Source: Methylophilaceae bacterium
GTDB taxonomy: Bacteria; Pseudomonadota; Gammaproteobacteria; Burkholderiales; Methylophilaceae
Length of the DNA stretch: 13,285 nt
Direction of reading: 5' to 3'
Assembly (NCBI GenBank): GCA_017880825.1
Contig: JADGRN010000023.1
Coordinates: 1-13,285 of the forward strand
The first letter of the stretch is position 1, and every line of letters starts with the position of its first letter. This document shows positions 12,362 to 13,285 of this stretch, one piece after another. The position numbers were made by a program, and so were the translations under genes. Below the pieces are notes generated by a model. That model was not told the origin of the DNA and did no database searches. It worked only from the letters and a program-made list of their open reading frames with translations.

Positions 12362-13285
12362 ATGAATCTCGAATTTCAATTTGCTTCCGGCATCAGTCAG
12401 ATTGTTCCACAGGAATGGGATGCGCTTACTGATGGGTCGCCGCTGCTAAGCCATGCATTTTTAAGCACCCTGGAACAAACCGGCTGTGTAGGCGAGGGCA
12501 CTGGCTGGCAGCCTTTCCCTTTGCTGATACATAGAGATGGTTTGCTGGTGGGCGGGCTGCCGCTCTATCTGAAAAGCCATTCCTATGGTGAATATGTGTT
12601 TGACTGGGCTTGGGCCGACGCTTATCAGCGCAACAACCTGGCGTATTACCCCAAGATGCTGGCCGCCATTCCGTTCAGCCCGATTACCAGTGCGCGCCTG
12701 CTTAGCCATGACGCTCAGGTGCAAGCGGTAATGCTGCAAGTGTTGGAACAGCAGATGCAACAGCACCGGCTTTCTTCCGCACATGTGTTATTCCCCGACG
12801 ATGCCTCGGCCGAAGTGCTCCGAAAAGCTGGCTGGATAGAACGCTCAGGCGTGCAATTTCGCTGGGAGAACGAAGATTACAAGGATTTTGAGGATTTCTT
12901 ATCGCAGCTATCTCATGACAAGCGCAAAAAGATTCGGCAAGAGCGCCGCAAACTAAGTGAAGCCGGAGTCAGCTGCAAAAAACTGCAGGGGGCAGAAGTC
13001 ACCGCAGAGCAATGGGATTTCTTTTATCGGTGTTACGCGAATACCTACCGCCAGCACCACTCCACGCCTTATCTTACACCGGAGTTTTTTCGGCTATTAG
13101 GCCAACGCATGCCTGACAATACCTTGCTGGTGATTGCCGAACAGGCCGGTGAACCGATTGCAGCAACGTTCAATTTGTATAGCGAAAGTATTTTGTATGG
13201 GCGCTACTGGGGCGCCACAAAATTTGTCTCCGGACTGCATTTTGAGCTTTGCTATTATCAGGCACAGGAATTTTGCATTGAACAG
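12362..13285 (+). CDS. COG3146/PF04339-type FemAB/GNAT-like protein, 3' end outside the window
   Basis: From ATG 12362 the frame stays open for 308 codons to the window end, so the gene is partial; the family is usually around 380 residues. It reads like the COG3146 (PF04339) proteins annotated as 'peptidoglycan biosynthesis/recognition' and related to FemAB/GNAT acyltransferases. Visible marks are SPLLSHAFLSTLEQTGCVGE (26-45), GWQPFPLLIHRDGLLVGGLP (49-68), YGEYVFDWAWADAY (75-88), the basic segment SHDKRKKIRQERRKL (184-198) and YGRYWGATKFVSGLHFELCYYQ (279-300). The biochemical role of the family is not established to my knowledge; an aminoacyl or acyl transfer reaction is an inference from fold. 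It is preceded by its own candidate promoter and lacks an obvious ribosome site. Its last residues lie beyond 13285. Confidence 0.85.
   Translation, partial: MNLEFQFASGISQIVPQEWDALTDGSPLLSHAFLSTLEQTGCVGEGTGWQPFPLLIHRDGLLVGGLPLYLKSHSYGEYVFDWAWADAYQRNNLAYYPKMLAAIPFSPITSARLLSHDAQVQAVMLQVLEQQMQQHRLSSAHVLFPDDASAEVLRKAGWIERSGVQFRWENEDYKDFEDFLSQLSHDKRKKIRQERRKLSEAGVSCKKLQGAEVTAEQWDFFYRCYANTYRQHHSTPYLTPEFFRLLGQRMPDNTLLVIAEQAGEPIAATFNLYSESILYGRYWGATKFVSGLHFELCYYQAQEFCIEQ

Noticed and set aside
12461..12784. 107-codon minus-strand ORF near the window end
   Set aside because: The plus-strand frame from 12362 stays open to the window edge and matches the COG3146 family, so this is its shadow.

Overview
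The window looks like chromosomal DNA of a Gram-negative betaproteobacterium. It carries lnt, a PhoH/YbeY/CorC cluster, a CysG of the trifunctional type and an OmpR/EnvZ pair close to the enterobacterial proteins. Base composition is roughly even. Nitrosomonadales/Methylophilaceae is my guess at the order or family, from gene style only. I see no insertion sequence, CRISPR array, rRNA or tRNA gene.

Layout. Positions 1-2980 (minus strand) hold lnt, glyQ and the start of glyS, closely spaced and probably co-transcribed: lipoprotein N-acylation followed by the two subunits of glycyl-tRNA synthetase. Positions 3109-3549 (plus) hold mscL, an osmotic safety-valve channel with a C-terminal zinc-ribbon-like tail. 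It converges on a small unrecognised exported protein (3630-3995, minus) across a bidirectional hairpin. Positions 4096-7696 (minus) form a tightly overlapping operon, miaB, phoH/ybeZ, ybeY, corC/ybeX, covering tRNA modification, RNA maturation and ribosome quality control, and a CBS-domain protein. In many proteobacteria lnt follows corC directly; here mscL and the small exported gene sit between them.

Positions 7828-9222 (plus) hold cysG for sirohaem synthesis. It runs head-on, with a 5 bp gap, into an envZ-like sensor kinase and its ompR-like regulator (9228-11254, minus), which are coupled by a TAATG overlap.

The most interesting non-coding stretch is 11255-11656. It holds four TnACA half-sites spaced about one or two helical turns apart, as expected for an OmpR-family regulator. 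Next come a possible -10 element and a strong plus-strand terminator hairpin with no ORF in front of it. Together these suggest a short regulator-controlled small RNA divergent from ompR. A possible 18-codon upstream ORF and a secreted two-EF-hand protein (11657-12211) follow.

The window ends in a partial COG3146/PF04339-type acyltransferase-like gene (12362 onward). Most of the window is ordinary housekeeping DNA. The intergenic region around 11300-11490 is the best candidate for something undescribed.
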